The position numbers and the translations under genes are program-made. Shown here one piece after another: positions 24,940 through 32,672 of a stretch of 35,122 bases of DNA; the first letter of the stretch is position 1; each line of letters starts with the position of its first letter. The stretch comes from JAPLKX01 sp035530195 (GTDB lineage: Bacteria > Hydrogenedentota > Hydrogenedentia > Hydrogenedentales > SLHB01). Location of the stretch: contig DATKVG010000125.1 of the NCBI GenBank assembly GCA_035530195.1, forward strand, positions 1 through 35,122, given 5' to 3'. The notes under the pieces are model-generated. The model saw only the letters and a program-made list of their open reading frames with translations. It made no database searches and was not told where the DNA came from.

Positions 24940-26088
24940 GAAGGCCCTGTCGAAATCCTTCCATACCGGATCATACCCGGCCGCCACTACAGCCCGCGCC
25001 ACCTCGGAAGGCGAGCGCCGGTCTTCGGTGGCGAACTGTTCGATCGTTTCAGACCCGCACAAGGCGTAGCCGCCGGGCCGGGTGGACGACCCGGCGCTCA
25101 GTTGCGTGACGCCAAGCGGAATAAGCCGGTCGCGCAGGCCGGCGTTTTCGCGTGTGGACAGGGTGAACCCGGCTTCGGGCAGGAGCAGGCGCAAGGCCAG
25201 CATGAGTTGCACGAGGTCCGCATCGCCTACCGGCGCGGGAATAGAAAAACGCGCCGGCACGTGCCTCAATCGCGGGAACGAGACGGCCACGGCGCTCCGC
25301 CAGCATTTTTTCTGCAGGTGGCGGGCGTGCAAGCCCAGCCAGAACCCGTCCAGCCGCCAGTCAAACAGACCCAGCAACACCCCCAGATTCAACTTGCGAG
25401 CCCCGGCCGCTCCTGCTCGGTCCAACGATTGCAGCCGCGCCGCGTAATCCTGTTTCCTGCCCTTGGGATGGACCTCGGCATAACACTGGCGGTCGTAGGT
25501 TTCCATGTAGAGGGTGACGCCCTCGAGGCCGCGCGCAACCAGTTTTTCGTACTCGGCCTGCGTCATGCTGTAGAACTCTGCCGAAACCGACGGAAAGTAT
25601 TGGCGTGCAATCTCAACACATTCAGCCAGATAGTCCACCGTCACGACGGAGGGGGCCTCGCCGGTCACCAGCAAGAGTGTCTGGAACCCCTGGGCTGCCA
25701 GGGCTTCGCATTCGACCCTCAACCCGGGCGGGTCCAGCGTCAGGCGTTGATGCGGGTCGCCCGATTTAGCGCGCGCGCGCGACGCAAACCCGCAGTAGAG
25801 ACAGTCGGCCGCACACACATTGCTGACGTAAATGGGCGCGTACAGCGTGATGGTCCTGCCAAAATGGCGCCGCGTCTGCCGCTGGGCTTCCCGCGCCATG
25901 GTTTCGAGCGAGCCACGGGCCGCTGGCGAGAGAAGTGCTGCAAACTCGACGGGTGCGAGTTCCTCACCGGAGGAGGCGCGCGTGATGGCGGACTCGACGT
26001 CGTCCGGCGTCGCACACGTTATGGCTTCTGCCACGCGACCGCCCGGCCACTCGGCCAGTTTGGATTCAAGCCCGCCGTCGTCCGTCAT
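24928..26088 (-). CDS. thiH: 2-iminoacetate synthase ThiH (radical SAM)
   Basis: A 386-residue radical SAM enzyme that splits tyrosine into dehydroglycine (2-iminoacetate) and p-cresol for the thiazole ring of thiamine. The iron-sulfur motif is CX3CX2C (Cys92, Cys96, Cys99, in VCAADCLYCGF). Further family landmarks are LLLVTGE, AEFYSMTQAEYEKL, YMETYDRQCYAEVHP, GLLLGL-like GVLLGLFDWR and LSAGSSTRPGGY. It overlaps thiG by ATGA (four bases), so translation is coupled. Use of ThiH rather than glycine oxidase ThiO fits low-oxygen metabolism. Confidence 0.93.
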   Translation of the reverse strand: MTDDGGLESKLAEWPGGRVAEAITCATPDDVESAITRASSGEELAPVEFAALLSPAARGSLETMAREAQRQTRRHFGRTITLYAPIYVSNVCAADCLYCGFASRARAKSGDPHQRLTLDPPGLRVECEALAAQGFQTLLLVTGEAPSVVTVDYLAECVEIARQYFPSVSAEFYSMTQAEYEKLVARGLEGVTLYMETYDRQCYAEVHPKGRKQDYAARLQSLDRAGAAGARKLNLGVLLGLFDWRLDGFWLGLHARHLQKKCWRSAVAVSFPRLRHVPARFSIPAPVGDADLVQLMLALRLLLPEAGFTLSTRENAGLRDRLIPLGVTQLSAGSSTRPGGYALCGSETIEQFATEDRRSPSEVARAVVAAGYDPVWKDFDRAFTGL

Positions 26089-26867
26089 GTTGGGGATTCC
26101 AGGAAACCCGTCAGCGGCGAAGAGGCTTCGGCGTGGTCGCGCAGCGGGCCCAGCCCCGACAGGTAGGCGAGCCGGCCGGCCTCCGTGGCAAGGGCGAACG
26201 CGCGGGCCATACCGGCGGGGTCCGCGGCGTCAGCCAGGGCGGTGTTTATCAGGACGCCGTCGGCTCCCAGTTCCATGGCCTCGGCGGCGTGAGACGGCGC
26301 GCCGAGCCCCGCGTCCACCACCACCGGCACATTCGACTGTTCGATGATTATTTTGATCAGGTCGCGCGTCTTAAGGCCCCGGTTGCTGCCGATGGGCGCG
26401 CCGAGCGGCATCACGGTTGCCGTGCCCGCTTCTTCGAGCCGCTTGGCGAGGATCGGGTCCGCCTGGATGTAAGGCAGCACCACGAAACCCTCTTTGATAA
26501 GCATCTCGGCGGCGCGCAACGTCTCGATGGGATCGGGCAACAGGTAGCGGGGCTCGGGCGTGAGTTCGAGTTTGACCCACGGTTCAAGCCCGGCGGCCCT
26601 CGATAGCCGCGCCAACCGTACCGCCTCTTCGGCGGTACGCGCGCCGGACGTGTTGGGAAGCAGCAGGTACTTGCCGCGGTCGATGGCCGACATGATGCTG
26701 CCGGTGTCGGGCTTGCCCAGGTCGACGCGCCGCAGCGCCACCGTCACAATTTCCGCGCCCGATGCTTCCAATGCGGCGCGGAGCGCCTCCGCCGACGAGA
26801 ATTTGCCCGTGCCCACCATCAGGCGCGATCTGAACCGCCGCCCCGCTATTACGAGCCCGTCATCCAT
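26085..26867 (-). CDS. thiG: Thiazole synthase ThiG
   Basis: A 260-residue TIM-barrel enzyme. It joins deoxyxylulose phosphate, dehydroglycine and the sulfur from ThiS-thiocarboxylate to make thiamine's thiazole phosphate. It begins LVIAGRRFRSRLMVGTGKF, continues with VTVALRRVDL and LLPNTSGARTAEEAV, and carries the Schiff-base Lys in WVKLE. The phosphate-binding segments are MPLGAPIGSNRGL and VVVDAGLGAPSHAAEAMELGADGVLINTA. It overlaps the ThiF-like gene by eight bases and thiH by four. The expected sulfur carrier gene thiS, usually next door, is absent. Confidence 0.95.
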   Translation of the reverse strand: MDDGLVIAGRRFRSRLMVGTGKFSSAEALRAALEASGAEIVTVALRRVDLGKPDTGSIMSAIDRGKYLLLPNTSGARTAEEAVRLARLSRAAGLEPWVKLELTPEPRYLLPDPIETLRAAEMLIKEGFVVLPYIQADPILAKRLEEAGTATVMPLGAPIGSNRGLKTRDLIKIIIEQSNVPVVVDAGLGAPSHAAEAMELGADGVLINTALADAADPAGMARAFALATEAGRLAYLSGLGPLRDHAEASSPLTGFLESPT

Positions 26868-27621
26868 CTGGCTTACTCCAGACGCCGCAGGCGCAACCCC
26901 TACGCGGCAATACGCGCAACGTCTTCAGCCGCATCGAATCGCCATCGAGGCAGTGCAGCAGCCCCGCCCCGTCGCGCGGAGGTTTCCACAAACCGACCAG
27001 CCACCGGATCACTTCCATAGCCTCGAGGCTCCCCATCACGCCCGGGGCCGCGCCCAGCACGCCAGGCACGCCGGCGAGCGGCTGGGGCGGTTCCGGCACC
27101 GCGCATCGCAGGCAGGCCGTCAGACCCGGCGCCACAAACTGGGCCTGGCCTGAGAGGCACAATATGCCGGCGGTCGCAAAAGGTTTCCGCAACTGGACGC
27201 ACGCATCGTTGATAACAAACTTTGTCGGGAAATTGTCGCTGGCCTCGACCACCGCGTCGTAACCCTGTATCAGGTTGCGCACATTTTCCGCCGTCAGCCG
27301 TTCGTGTATGAGTTCGACTCTCACCTCGGGGTTGAGCGCCGCAATAGCTTCCGCGGCCGACTCTGTTTTCGGCCTGCCGATGTCGGGCGTGGCGTGCAGC
27401 AACTGGCGTTGCAGGTTCGACTCCTCGACGACGTCCGAGTCGAGCAGGCCAAGCGTTCCCACACCCGCCGCGGCCAAGTAAAAGGCCGCCGGGCTGCCAA
27501 GCCCGCCCAACCCCGCCACCAGCACGCGGCTCGACGCCAGCCGGGCCTGACCCTGTTCGCCAAAACCGGGTATGGCCACGTTGCGCAAATATCGTTCGCT
27601 CAAACCCAAAATACGCCTCAT
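26860..27621 (-). CDS. thiF: ThiF/MoeB/HesA-family adenylyltransferase
   Basis: A 253-residue E1-like enzyme that should adenylate the C-terminal glycine of a sulfur carrier such as ThiS. The nucleotide loop is VLVAGLGGLGSPAAFYLA (residues 33-50). The adenylation landmarks are DSDVVEESNLQRQ (61-73) and DAVVEASDNFPTK. The zinc knuckle has Cys170 and Cys173 (CLRC), but its second half is CxC (Cys243, Cys245), not the usual CxxC. The position of the conserved MoeB/ThiF cysteine just before the AGVLGP-like loop (here PGVLGAAPG) has no Cys. The name rests on operon context. No clear ribosome site precedes the ATG at 27621, so it may depend on upstream translation. Confidence 0.82.
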   Translation of the reverse strand: MRRILGLSERYLRNVAIPGFGEQGQARLASSRVLVAGLGGLGSPAAFYLAAAGVGTLGLLDSDVVEESNLQRQLLHATPDIGRPKTESAAEAIAALNPEVRVELIHERLTAENVRNLIQGYDAVVEASDNFPTKFVINDACVQLRKPFATAGILCLSGQAQFVAPGLTACLRCAVPEPPQPLAGVPGVLGAAPGVMGSLEAMEVIRWLVGLWKPPRDGAGLLHCLDGDSMRLKTLRVLPRRGCACGVWSKPDG

Positions 27622-27677
27622 TAATGTGAGAAAACGATTGTAGCAAACACGAGAGGATTGAACAATTCGCGGCAGAG

Positions 27678-27714
27678 AGGACCTATACGACGAATAGGCC
27701 GAATAGGACCTATA
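27678..27714 (-). repeat. Period-9 GTCC-type array B
   Basis: On the minus strand four consecutive nine-base units read GTCCTATTC, GGCCTATTC, GTCGTATAG and GTCCTCTCT. The array lies about 22 bases after the stop of the upstream lipoprotein gene and before the thi operon. No THI-box-like riboswitch is visible in this gap. Confidence 0.65.
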
Positions 27715-27735
27715 ACAAGACTGAAGGAGCAGTGG

Positions 27736-28233
27736 TTAGAGCATGCCGCCCCACTCGACAATCTGCCAGTGGCCGCCGACTTTTTCGAGTGTCACGGCGA
27801 CCTGCCCCTGGAGATTGATGGGGAGTTCGGTGGTGGGATCGTTGGGTTCTGCGGTGGTGCCGAAGGTTTCGATGGCGCGGGCGTAATCGCCTTGCACCTG
27901 GACTCTGGGCGTGACGCGAGTGATCCTGATTTCGCGGTACTTCTTGAACAGTTCGGCGAGGTCCGCCTCGAGCGCGTTGTAATCCCGGCCTTCGCTGTCG
28001 TAGTAGTTGCGGGACACGTTGGCGAGGACTTTGTAGATCTGACGGTTCTGCATCCCGCGGTGGACGTCATCGAGGACGGCGACAATTTTTTCTTCATCCG
28101 ACGGGGCAAGGCCGCTGGCCCGGCCCAACCGTTCAAGTCCCGGCACGCCGGTTCCGAAGATGTTGGCGCAGCCGGCCAACAAGGCCAGCGGCGCCAACAT
28201 CAATCCAAGGCCTATGGGCCGGATTAACCTCAT
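27736..28233 (-). CDS. Lipoprotein with NTF2/SnoaL-like domain
   Basis: A 165-residue predicted lipoprotein. The signal peptide ends LLAGC, making Cys22 the lipidation site. The rest resembles a SnoaL/NTF2-like alpha+beta fold: an opening helix pair (EEKIVAVLDDVHRGMQN), a YYDSEGRDYNALEADLAELFKKY helix split here as YYDSEGRDY and LEADLAELFKKY, then curved beta strands ending VAVTLEKVGGHWQIVEWGG. Such folds often bind small ligands or partners; no catalytic residue stands out. I start at the ATG at 28233, which overlaps the previous gene's TGA (ATGA), implying coupled translation. The longer open frame to 28392 overlaps that gene and has no signal. Confidence 0.75.
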   Translation of the reverse strand: MRLIRPIGLGLMLAPLALLAGCANIFGTGVPGLERLGRASGLAPSDEEKIVAVLDDVHRGMQNRQIYKVLANVSRNYYDSEGRDYNALEADLAELFKKYREIRITRVTPRVQVQGDYARAIETFGTTAEPNDPTTELPINLQGQVAVTLEKVGGHWQIVEWGGML

Positions 28234-28796
28234 AAACCGCCCCCGCTCCCGCTGTCTGGCGTAATCGTAATCATGAGCCGGCGGCCTTTTGCAATTCCCA
28301 GGTCCTGGACCTGCACCACCATCCGGCTTCCGGTCTTGTTGAACAGCAGCGTGACGCTCTTTTCGGCCTCGATAGTGTCCTGGAGTTGCCATTGGCCGGT
28401 GGGGGCTTCGCGGATATAGAACTGGGCGAGGTCGGTGAGGCCCGCGCGGCTGGTGTACACCATGCGGCCGACGTGCAGCGCGGGAGACTCATAGACGAAC
28501 GTGCGCTCGAGATCCGGCTTGGCGCCCTGCGGGAGCGGGACGTCTTTGAACCGCTGGTCGGGGGACAGCGGGAGCCCCGGCTGCCCGACGATAGGTGCCG
28601 TATAGGGTTGGCCGGCGGGTGCCGGTTCGAGCGGCGCGGCGGGCGGCGCGGGTTTCTGCCAGAACGTGTTGCCGTTGCAAGCCTGCAACATCAATGCCGC
28701 AACGGCCAGCAGAAACAGAACATGCCCCGACACGGTATACGTCTCGAAAAACGTTTCAACACGGCTCAACAGCACCTGCGGCCTGTAACCCTTCAT
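28230..28796 (-). CDS. Lipoprotein of unknown function
   Basis: A 188-residue predicted lipoprotein. A long N-region precedes a hydrophobic stretch ending LMLQAC, so Cys40 is the likely lipidated residue. A Pro/Ala-rich linker follows. The C-terminal ~110 residues (VPLPQGAKPD, YTSRAGLTDLAQFYIREAPTGQWQL, SVTLLFNKTGSRMVVQV) form a small repeatless alpha/beta domain. It resembles one seen in other bacterial lipoproteins: a promoter-proximal 'VPxPxG', then FYxxxMxxxGW, then a beta strand with a charged residue pair. I cannot name it. The start at 28796 has GGAGGA eight bases upstream. It is coupled to the NTF2-like lipoprotein, so the two may work together in the outer membrane. Confidence 0.72.
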   Translation of the reverse strand: MKGYRPQVLLSRVETFFETYTVSGHVLFLLAVAALMLQACNGNTFWQKPAPPAAPLEPAPAGQPYTAPIVGQPGLPLSPDQRFKDVPLPQGAKPDLERTFVYESPALHVGRMVYTSRAGLTDLAQFYIREAPTGQWQLQDTIEAEKSVTLLFNKTGSRMVVQVQDLGIAKGRRLMITITPDSGSGGGL

Positions 28797-28891
28797 TGTA
28801 TCGTTCCTCCGTGCCCGCTTGACCGGGCCGTCAATGTCTCCCCTGCTCGTCCGGCATTGTAAGAAACAGCCGGAGAAACAGTCAAAGCCGT

Positions 28892-29782
28892 TCACGCGGT
28901 TGCCGCGGCGCCGGCCGTGGCCGCCACTTCATTCAATTTGGCGATGGTGTCGTCGACTTCTTCCACGGCCAGAAAGCCGACAGGCATCGCATCCACGCAA
29001 CCAAGCCCCACCACAAACTCGAGGCTCTCGCGGAGCCGGTCGGCGCACTGGCCTTCTCCCGCTATTTTCATCCCCAAAACGCCTTTTCCGTTCCGATGCG
29101 CCGCCTCGAGCACGGGGACTACCTTCTCGGGCTCGGCGTCCATCTTGATGCCAAAGGGGTTGATCCGCGAGAGCACGACGTCCACCCACGGCGATTCCGA
29201 CGCCAGTTGAAGCGCCTCAATCGTATGGCACGATACCCCGTGGGCTTTGATGAGGCCGTTTGCCTTGGCGTCCTCGAGGACGTCCATGACGGGGGCCATT
29301 TTACTGGGCCATTCTTTGTCGGTCATGCAATGCATCAGGACCACGTCGAGCTTGTCCGTGCCCAATTCGGTGCGGAACCGCTCGATATCGGCCTTGGCGA
29401 CCGGGGCTTCTTTGGCGGTGGTCTTGGTAAGCAGCATGATTTTATCGCGGTCGATGGCCCCCTTGAACAGCTTGCTGAAAAAAGGGTGCGCCCCGTACAT
29501 GTCGGCCATGTCGAAATACCGGATGCCCGCGTCGTACGCCCGCGTCACCACCCGGAGGTAGACGTCCTCGCCTTTGCGCGTCAACGCGCTCTGGCCGCCC
29601 CACGCTTTCACGCCCGTGCCCATACCCAGCAGTGTCGGTTCGAGGCCCGTCTTGCCCAAAGGCCGCCGCGTCGTCGCCGTCAAAACGGCCGCCGCGTTCT
29701 GGCCAAACGCCGGTATCGCAAGCCCCGCGGCAACCACGCCCGCCGTGCGCGTAATGAAATCGCGCCTCGTCAATGTGTTCAT
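28892..29782 (-). CDS. Tat-exported aldo/keto reductase
   Basis: A 296-residue NAD(P)H-dependent oxidoreductase. A twin-arginine signal (TRRDFITR, then a hydrophobic run ending IPAFG) sends it folded across the membrane. The catalytic tetrad is visible: Asp91 in FDMADMYG, Tyr96, Lys120 in LLTKTT and His151 in VLMHCM. The barrel motif LGKTGLEPTLLGMGTG matches the family start. The C-terminus is Ala-rich (AATAGAAATA). Exported aldo/keto reductases of this type are common in planctomycetes and relatives; their substrates are unknown. I use the ATG at 29782 (AGGTG upstream) because it begins the Tat signal. Confidence 0.87.
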   Translation of the reverse strand: MNTLTRRDFITRTAGVVAAGLAIPAFGQNAAAVLTATTRRPLGKTGLEPTLLGMGTGVKAWGGQSALTRKGEDVYLRVVTRAYDAGIRYFDMADMYGAHPFFSKLFKGAIDRDKIMLLTKTTAKEAPVAKADIERFRTELGTDKLDVVLMHCMTDKEWPSKMAPVMDVLEDAKANGLIKAHGVSCHTIEALQLASESPWVDVVLSRINPFGIKMDAEPEKVVPVLEAAHRNGKGVLGMKIAGEGQCADRLRESLEFVVGLGCVDAMPVGFLAVEEVDDTIAKLNEVAATAGAAATA

Positions 29783-29891
29783 CGGCACCTCCCGAATAGA
29801 CTTCCCAACGCGCGCCATTATACATCGTACTTCAAGCGCATAAAAGGGGTGTGGGGTGGGGGGGGACTGGAGGTGTGTGCGGTGGGGTCGC

Positions 29892-29917
29892 GGTGGGGTC
29901 GCGCTCCCGCGCGACCG
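29892..29917 (-). repeat. REP-like palindrome, copy 2
   Basis: This is the exact reverse complement of the 26-base unit at 935-960. It is directly flanked by a second GTGGGGTCGC fragment, which suggests partial duplication of the tail. Confidence 0.8.
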
Positions 29918-29962
29918 GGTGGCGGTGGCGCATTAGAAGCTCGCGTTGGGGTGTTGGAGCCA

Positions 29963-29988
29963 CGGTCGAGCAGGAGCTCGACCCCACC
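29963..29988 (+). repeat. REP-like palindrome, copy 3 (covarying)
   Basis: It matches copy 1 at 23 of 26 positions. Two of the three differences are paired: a C-G stem pair became A-T, keeping the 8-bp stem (GGTCGAGC / GCTCGACC). The loop is AGGA instead of GGGA. It faces copy 2 across about 45 bases. Confidence 0.75.
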
Positions 29989-30052
29989 GCGTTGCACCCA
30001 AAGGCTTGCCCTCCACAATGCGTGCTAAAGCGCGGTAGGGGCCTCCCAACGG

Positions 30053-30079
30053 GTCCCAATCGTCTCAATTGTCCCACAA
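30053..30079 (+). repeat. Period-9 GTCC array C
   Basis: GTCCCA, GTCTCA and GTCCCA occur at 30053, 30062 and 30071, exactly nine bases apart; another GTCCCA lies at 30094. The array is about 32 bases past the leuD stop. Confidence 0.6.
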
Positions 30080-30110
30080 GGTTTTTTTAAAACGTCCCAC
30101 GCGGGTAGCC

Positions 30111-30695
30111 TTACCGGCTTTTCTCAAAGGCGGCTATTTTGGCTTCATGCCGCAGCGTCAGGCCGATCTGGTCCCAGCCGTTGATCAGGCACTCTTTCTT
30201 GAATGGGTGCACGTCAAACGGGATTCTCGAGCCGTCGGGCTTTACAATCTGCTGCCCAGGTAGGTCTATCATGATCTGGTAGCCGTCCTGTGCACGGACT
30301 TCCTTGAAAAGCCGCTCGATCACATCGCCCGGCAGGACAATCGGCAGGATGCCGTTGTTGAAGCAGTTGTTGAAGAAGATATCGGCGAAACTCGGGGCCA
30401 GGATGCACCTGAACCCATAGTTGTCCAGCGCCCATGGCGCATGCTCGCGCGACGAGCCGCAGCCGAAATTGTCCTTGGCGAGCAGGATCGAGGCGCCTTT
30501 GTACCGCGGCGCGTTCAATTCGAACTCGGGATCGGGCGATCCATCCTCGCGGAACCGCCAGTCATAAAAAAGGAAGTTCTCGTAGCCGGTCCGCTCGATC
30601 CGTTTCAAGAATTGCTTGGGGATGATTTGGTCGGTATCGACGTTAAGCGCCTCGAGCGGCGCTACGGTTCCGGTCAATACGGTAAACGGTTTCAT
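30111..30695 (-). CDS. leuD: 3-isopropylmalate dehydratase small subunit
   Basis: A 194-residue swivel domain that pairs with LeuC to isomerise 2- to 3-isopropylmalate in leucine synthesis. Family landmarks are VDTDQIIPKQFLKRI, the FGCGSSREHAPWAL substrate loop, and FADIFFNNCFNNGILPI. Its ATG shares one base with the stop of the acetyltransferase gene (TGATG), so the two are translationally coupled; AGGA lies six bases upstream. The length and the K-R-I-E-R-T-G stretch are typical of the bacterial type that acts with a ~468-residue LeuC. Confidence 0.95.
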   Translation of the reverse strand: MKPFTVLTGTVAPLEALNVDTDQIIPKQFLKRIERTGYENFLFYDWRFREDGSPDPEFELNAPRYKGASILLAKDNFGCGSSREHAPWALDNYGFRCILAPSFADIFFNNCFNNGILPIVLPGDVIERLFKEVRAQDGYQIMIDLPGQQIVKPDGSRIPFDVHPFKKECLINGWDQIGLTLRHEAKIAAFEKSR

Positions 30696-31237
30696 CAAGC
30701 TTCCTTTCTCTGTTCAGTCTGTTGTTCAACCACGCGCCACACGTCTTCCAGCATGGCTGTAGTCGTTGTATATACGGGTTTGAAACCCAACTTGCCCCAC
30801 ATAGCTTCTGCGGGCTCGTTGCCGCAGGCATAGTCAAGCACCAGTTGCCGAACCCCCTGCTCGCGAAGCCATTGGAACAGGCGGTTCAGCATCAGGCAGC
30901 AAATCCCGCGCCTGCGATGGCCGGGTTCCACCCACACGCTGGATATGTGCGCCGACGCCGGCGGCATGTAATAGCCCGGACGCGGAAGGCGCGCTACCGC
31001 CATGGCCAGCGGCGTGTTCTGGTCTTCCTGCGCCGCGACAACGACAAGGGCTTCGTTGCCTGCGATCCACTCCCGGTAGGTCTCGGGCAGAGCCGCCTTT
31101 ACCTCGTCGCTGACCGGCCAGGACTGTTCATTGCTGTTACTCAACACGTAGTCAAAAAACCGGAGGCGCATCTCTACCAGCACATCCACGTCGGATTCGG
31201 TGGCTTCCCGAACCGTATAGGCGGGGCGTCCGGTCAT
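30695..31237 (-). CDS. GNAT-family N-acetyltransferase
   Basis: A 180-residue acetyl-CoA-dependent acetyltransferase. It opens YTVREATESDVDVLVEMRLRFF. Motif A is seen as ISSVWVEPGHRRRGICCLML (the RxxGxx pyrophosphate loop), followed by LVLDYACGNEPAEAMWGKLGF with the usual Y/W..LGF end. It sits three bases after leuC and overlaps leuD by one base, so it is locked inside the leucine operon. The acceptor is unknown; protein, amino acid or a resistance substrate are all possible. The SD-like GGGAG lies inside the end of leuC. Confidence 0.85.
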   Translation of the reverse strand: MTGRPAYTVREATESDVDVLVEMRLRFFDYVLSNSNEQSWPVSDEVKAALPETYREWIAGNEALVVVAAQEDQNTPLAMAVARLPRPGYYMPPASAHISSVWVEPGHRRRGICCLMLNRLFQWLREQGVRQLVLDYACGNEPAEAMWGKLGFKPVYTTTTAMLEDVWRVVEQQTEQRKEA

Positions 31238-31240
31238 GGC

Positions 31241-32647
31241 TTATTTGAACTCCCAGTTGCGCACGTCGACAAAGTGCCCCGCAATCGCCGCGGCCGCCGC
31301 CATGGCCGGGCTGACCAGATGGGTGCGGCTGCCTTTGCCTTGCCGGCCTTCGAAATTCCTGTTCGAGGTTGCGGCGCACCGGTCGCCCGGCTCGAGCACG
31401 TCGGCGTTCATGGCCAGGCACATCGAACACCCCGGTTCGCGCCACTCAAACCCCGCGGCCTTGAAAACCTTGTCGAGCCCTTCGGCTTCCGCCTGCTTCT
31501 TGACCCGATACGACCCCGGCACGATCAGCACATAATCCACGCCGCCGGCTTTTTTGTAGCCGTTTGCGACACGGGCGGCGTCCCGCAGGTCTTCCAGACG
31601 CCCGTTGGTGCACGACCCGATGTAGACAACGTTAGGCCGCACCTCGGTCATCGGCAGCCCCTCGGGCAGGCCCATGTATGCGAGGGCCTTTTCTGCGGCC
31701 AGCCGTGCGTTGGCGTTCTTGATCTCGGCAAGCACCGGCGTCTTGCCGTTGATGCCCGTTACCATGCCCGGCGACGTGCCCCACGTCACCTGCGGTTCAA
31801 GCGCAGAGACGTCGAGCTCGACCAGCGCGTCGTACGTGCATCCCGCGTCCGACGCCCACGACGACCATCCCGCCACCAACTCGTCCCACGGCTTGTCCGG
31901 CAGGCACTTCCGGTCTTTGAGGTACTCGAGCGTGACGGCGTCCGGCGAGACCAGCCCGGCCCGCGCCCCGGCTTCGATCGTCATGTTGCACATCGTCAGG
32001 CGCTGTTCCATCGTCATGTTGCGCACGGCTTCGCCGGTGTATTCGATCACGTAGCCGGTGCCCCCCGCCGTGCCGATCTGGCCGATTATGGCCAGGATCA
32101 CGTCCTTCGACGTGACGTCCCGCGCCAGCTTGCCCGTGAGCCGGACTTCCATTGTCTTCGACTTTTTCTGCAGCAGGGTCTGCGTGGCAAGGACATGCTC
32201 GACCTCGCTGGTGCCGATCCCGAACGCGAGCGCACCCAGCGCCCCATGCGTGGCGGTGTGCGAGTCGCCGCAGACGATGGTCATGCCTGGCTGCGTCAGC
32301 CCGAGCTCGGGGCCGATAACATGCACGATGCCGTTATCGGGGTCGTTCATGTCGAAGCAGGTGACGCCGAACTCCCGGCAGTTCGCCTCGAGCGTGTCGA
32401 CCTGCTGCTGCGAGAGCGCATCTTCGATGGGCTTTGACCTGTCGGTGGTCGGGATGTTGTGGTCCATGGTGGCGAACGTCAGTTCGGGCCGGCGCACCTT
32501 CCGTCCCGCCAGCCGCAGCCCCTCGAACGCCTGCGGCGATGTCACCTCATGGACGTAGTGCCGGTCGATATACAAGATAGCGTCCTGCCCCGGCTCTTCA
32601 TGGACCACATGCCGCTCCCAGATCTTCTCATAAATGTTCTTCGCCAT
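31241..32647 (-). CDS. leuC: 3-isopropylmalate dehydratase large subunit
   Basis: A 468-residue aconitase-superfamily iron-sulfur hydro-lyase. The three 4Fe-4S cysteines are Cys346 (IGSCTNGRLEDLR), Cys407 and Cys410 (GCSMCLAMN), nearly the same numbering as in E. coli. It starts AKNIYEKIWERHVV with LYIDRHYVHEVTSPQAF, then DHNIPT and GDSHTATHGALG. The end has NRNFEGRQG and THLVSPAMAAAAAI. GAGGT precedes the ATG. Full length and intact. Confidence 0.96.
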   Translation of the reverse strand: MAKNIYEKIWERHVVHEEPGQDAILYIDRHYVHEVTSPQAFEGLRLAGRKVRRPELTFATMDHNIPTTDRSKPIEDALSQQQVDTLEANCREFGVTCFDMNDPDNGIVHVIGPELGLTQPGMTIVCGDSHTATHGALGALAFGIGTSEVEHVLATQTLLQKKSKTMEVRLTGKLARDVTSKDVILAIIGQIGTAGGTGYVIEYTGEAVRNMTMEQRLTMCNMTIEAGARAGLVSPDAVTLEYLKDRKCLPDKPWDELVAGWSSWASDAGCTYDALVELDVSALEPQVTWGTSPGMVTGINGKTPVLAEIKNANARLAAEKALAYMGLPEGLPMTEVRPNVVYIGSCTNGRLEDLRDAARVANGYKKAGGVDYVLIVPGSYRVKKQAEAEGLDKVFKAAGFEWREPGCSMCLAMNADVLEPGDRCAATSNRNFEGRQGKGSRTHLVSPAMAAAAAIAGHFVDVRNWEFK

Positions 32648-32672
32648 TCGTCTTTTACCTCGGCTAATCGTC

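Larger units (their letters stand above)
29783..30110. other. 328-base gene-free region rich in repeats
   Basis: No gene is supported. It contains, from low to high position: a G-rich stretch (29846-29865, G-runs of 4, 4 and 8) able to form a G-quadruplex on the plus strand; two facing copies of the 26-base palindrome (29892-29917 and 29963-29988); and a period-9 GTCC array (30053-30079) next to a seven-base T-run at 30082-30088. It separates leuD from the reductase gene. Confidence 0.6.

Noticed and set aside
25102..26166. Plus-strand open frame of 354 codons
   Set aside because: It is antisense to thiH and part of thiG, both firmly identified.
27622..27735. TPP riboswitch before the thi operon
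   Set aside because: The gap is short, lacks the conserved CUGAGA-type core, and is mostly the period-9 array.
30722..32437. Plus-strand open frame of 571 codons
   Set aside because: It is antisense to leuC and the GNAT gene, with the composition of a shadow frame.
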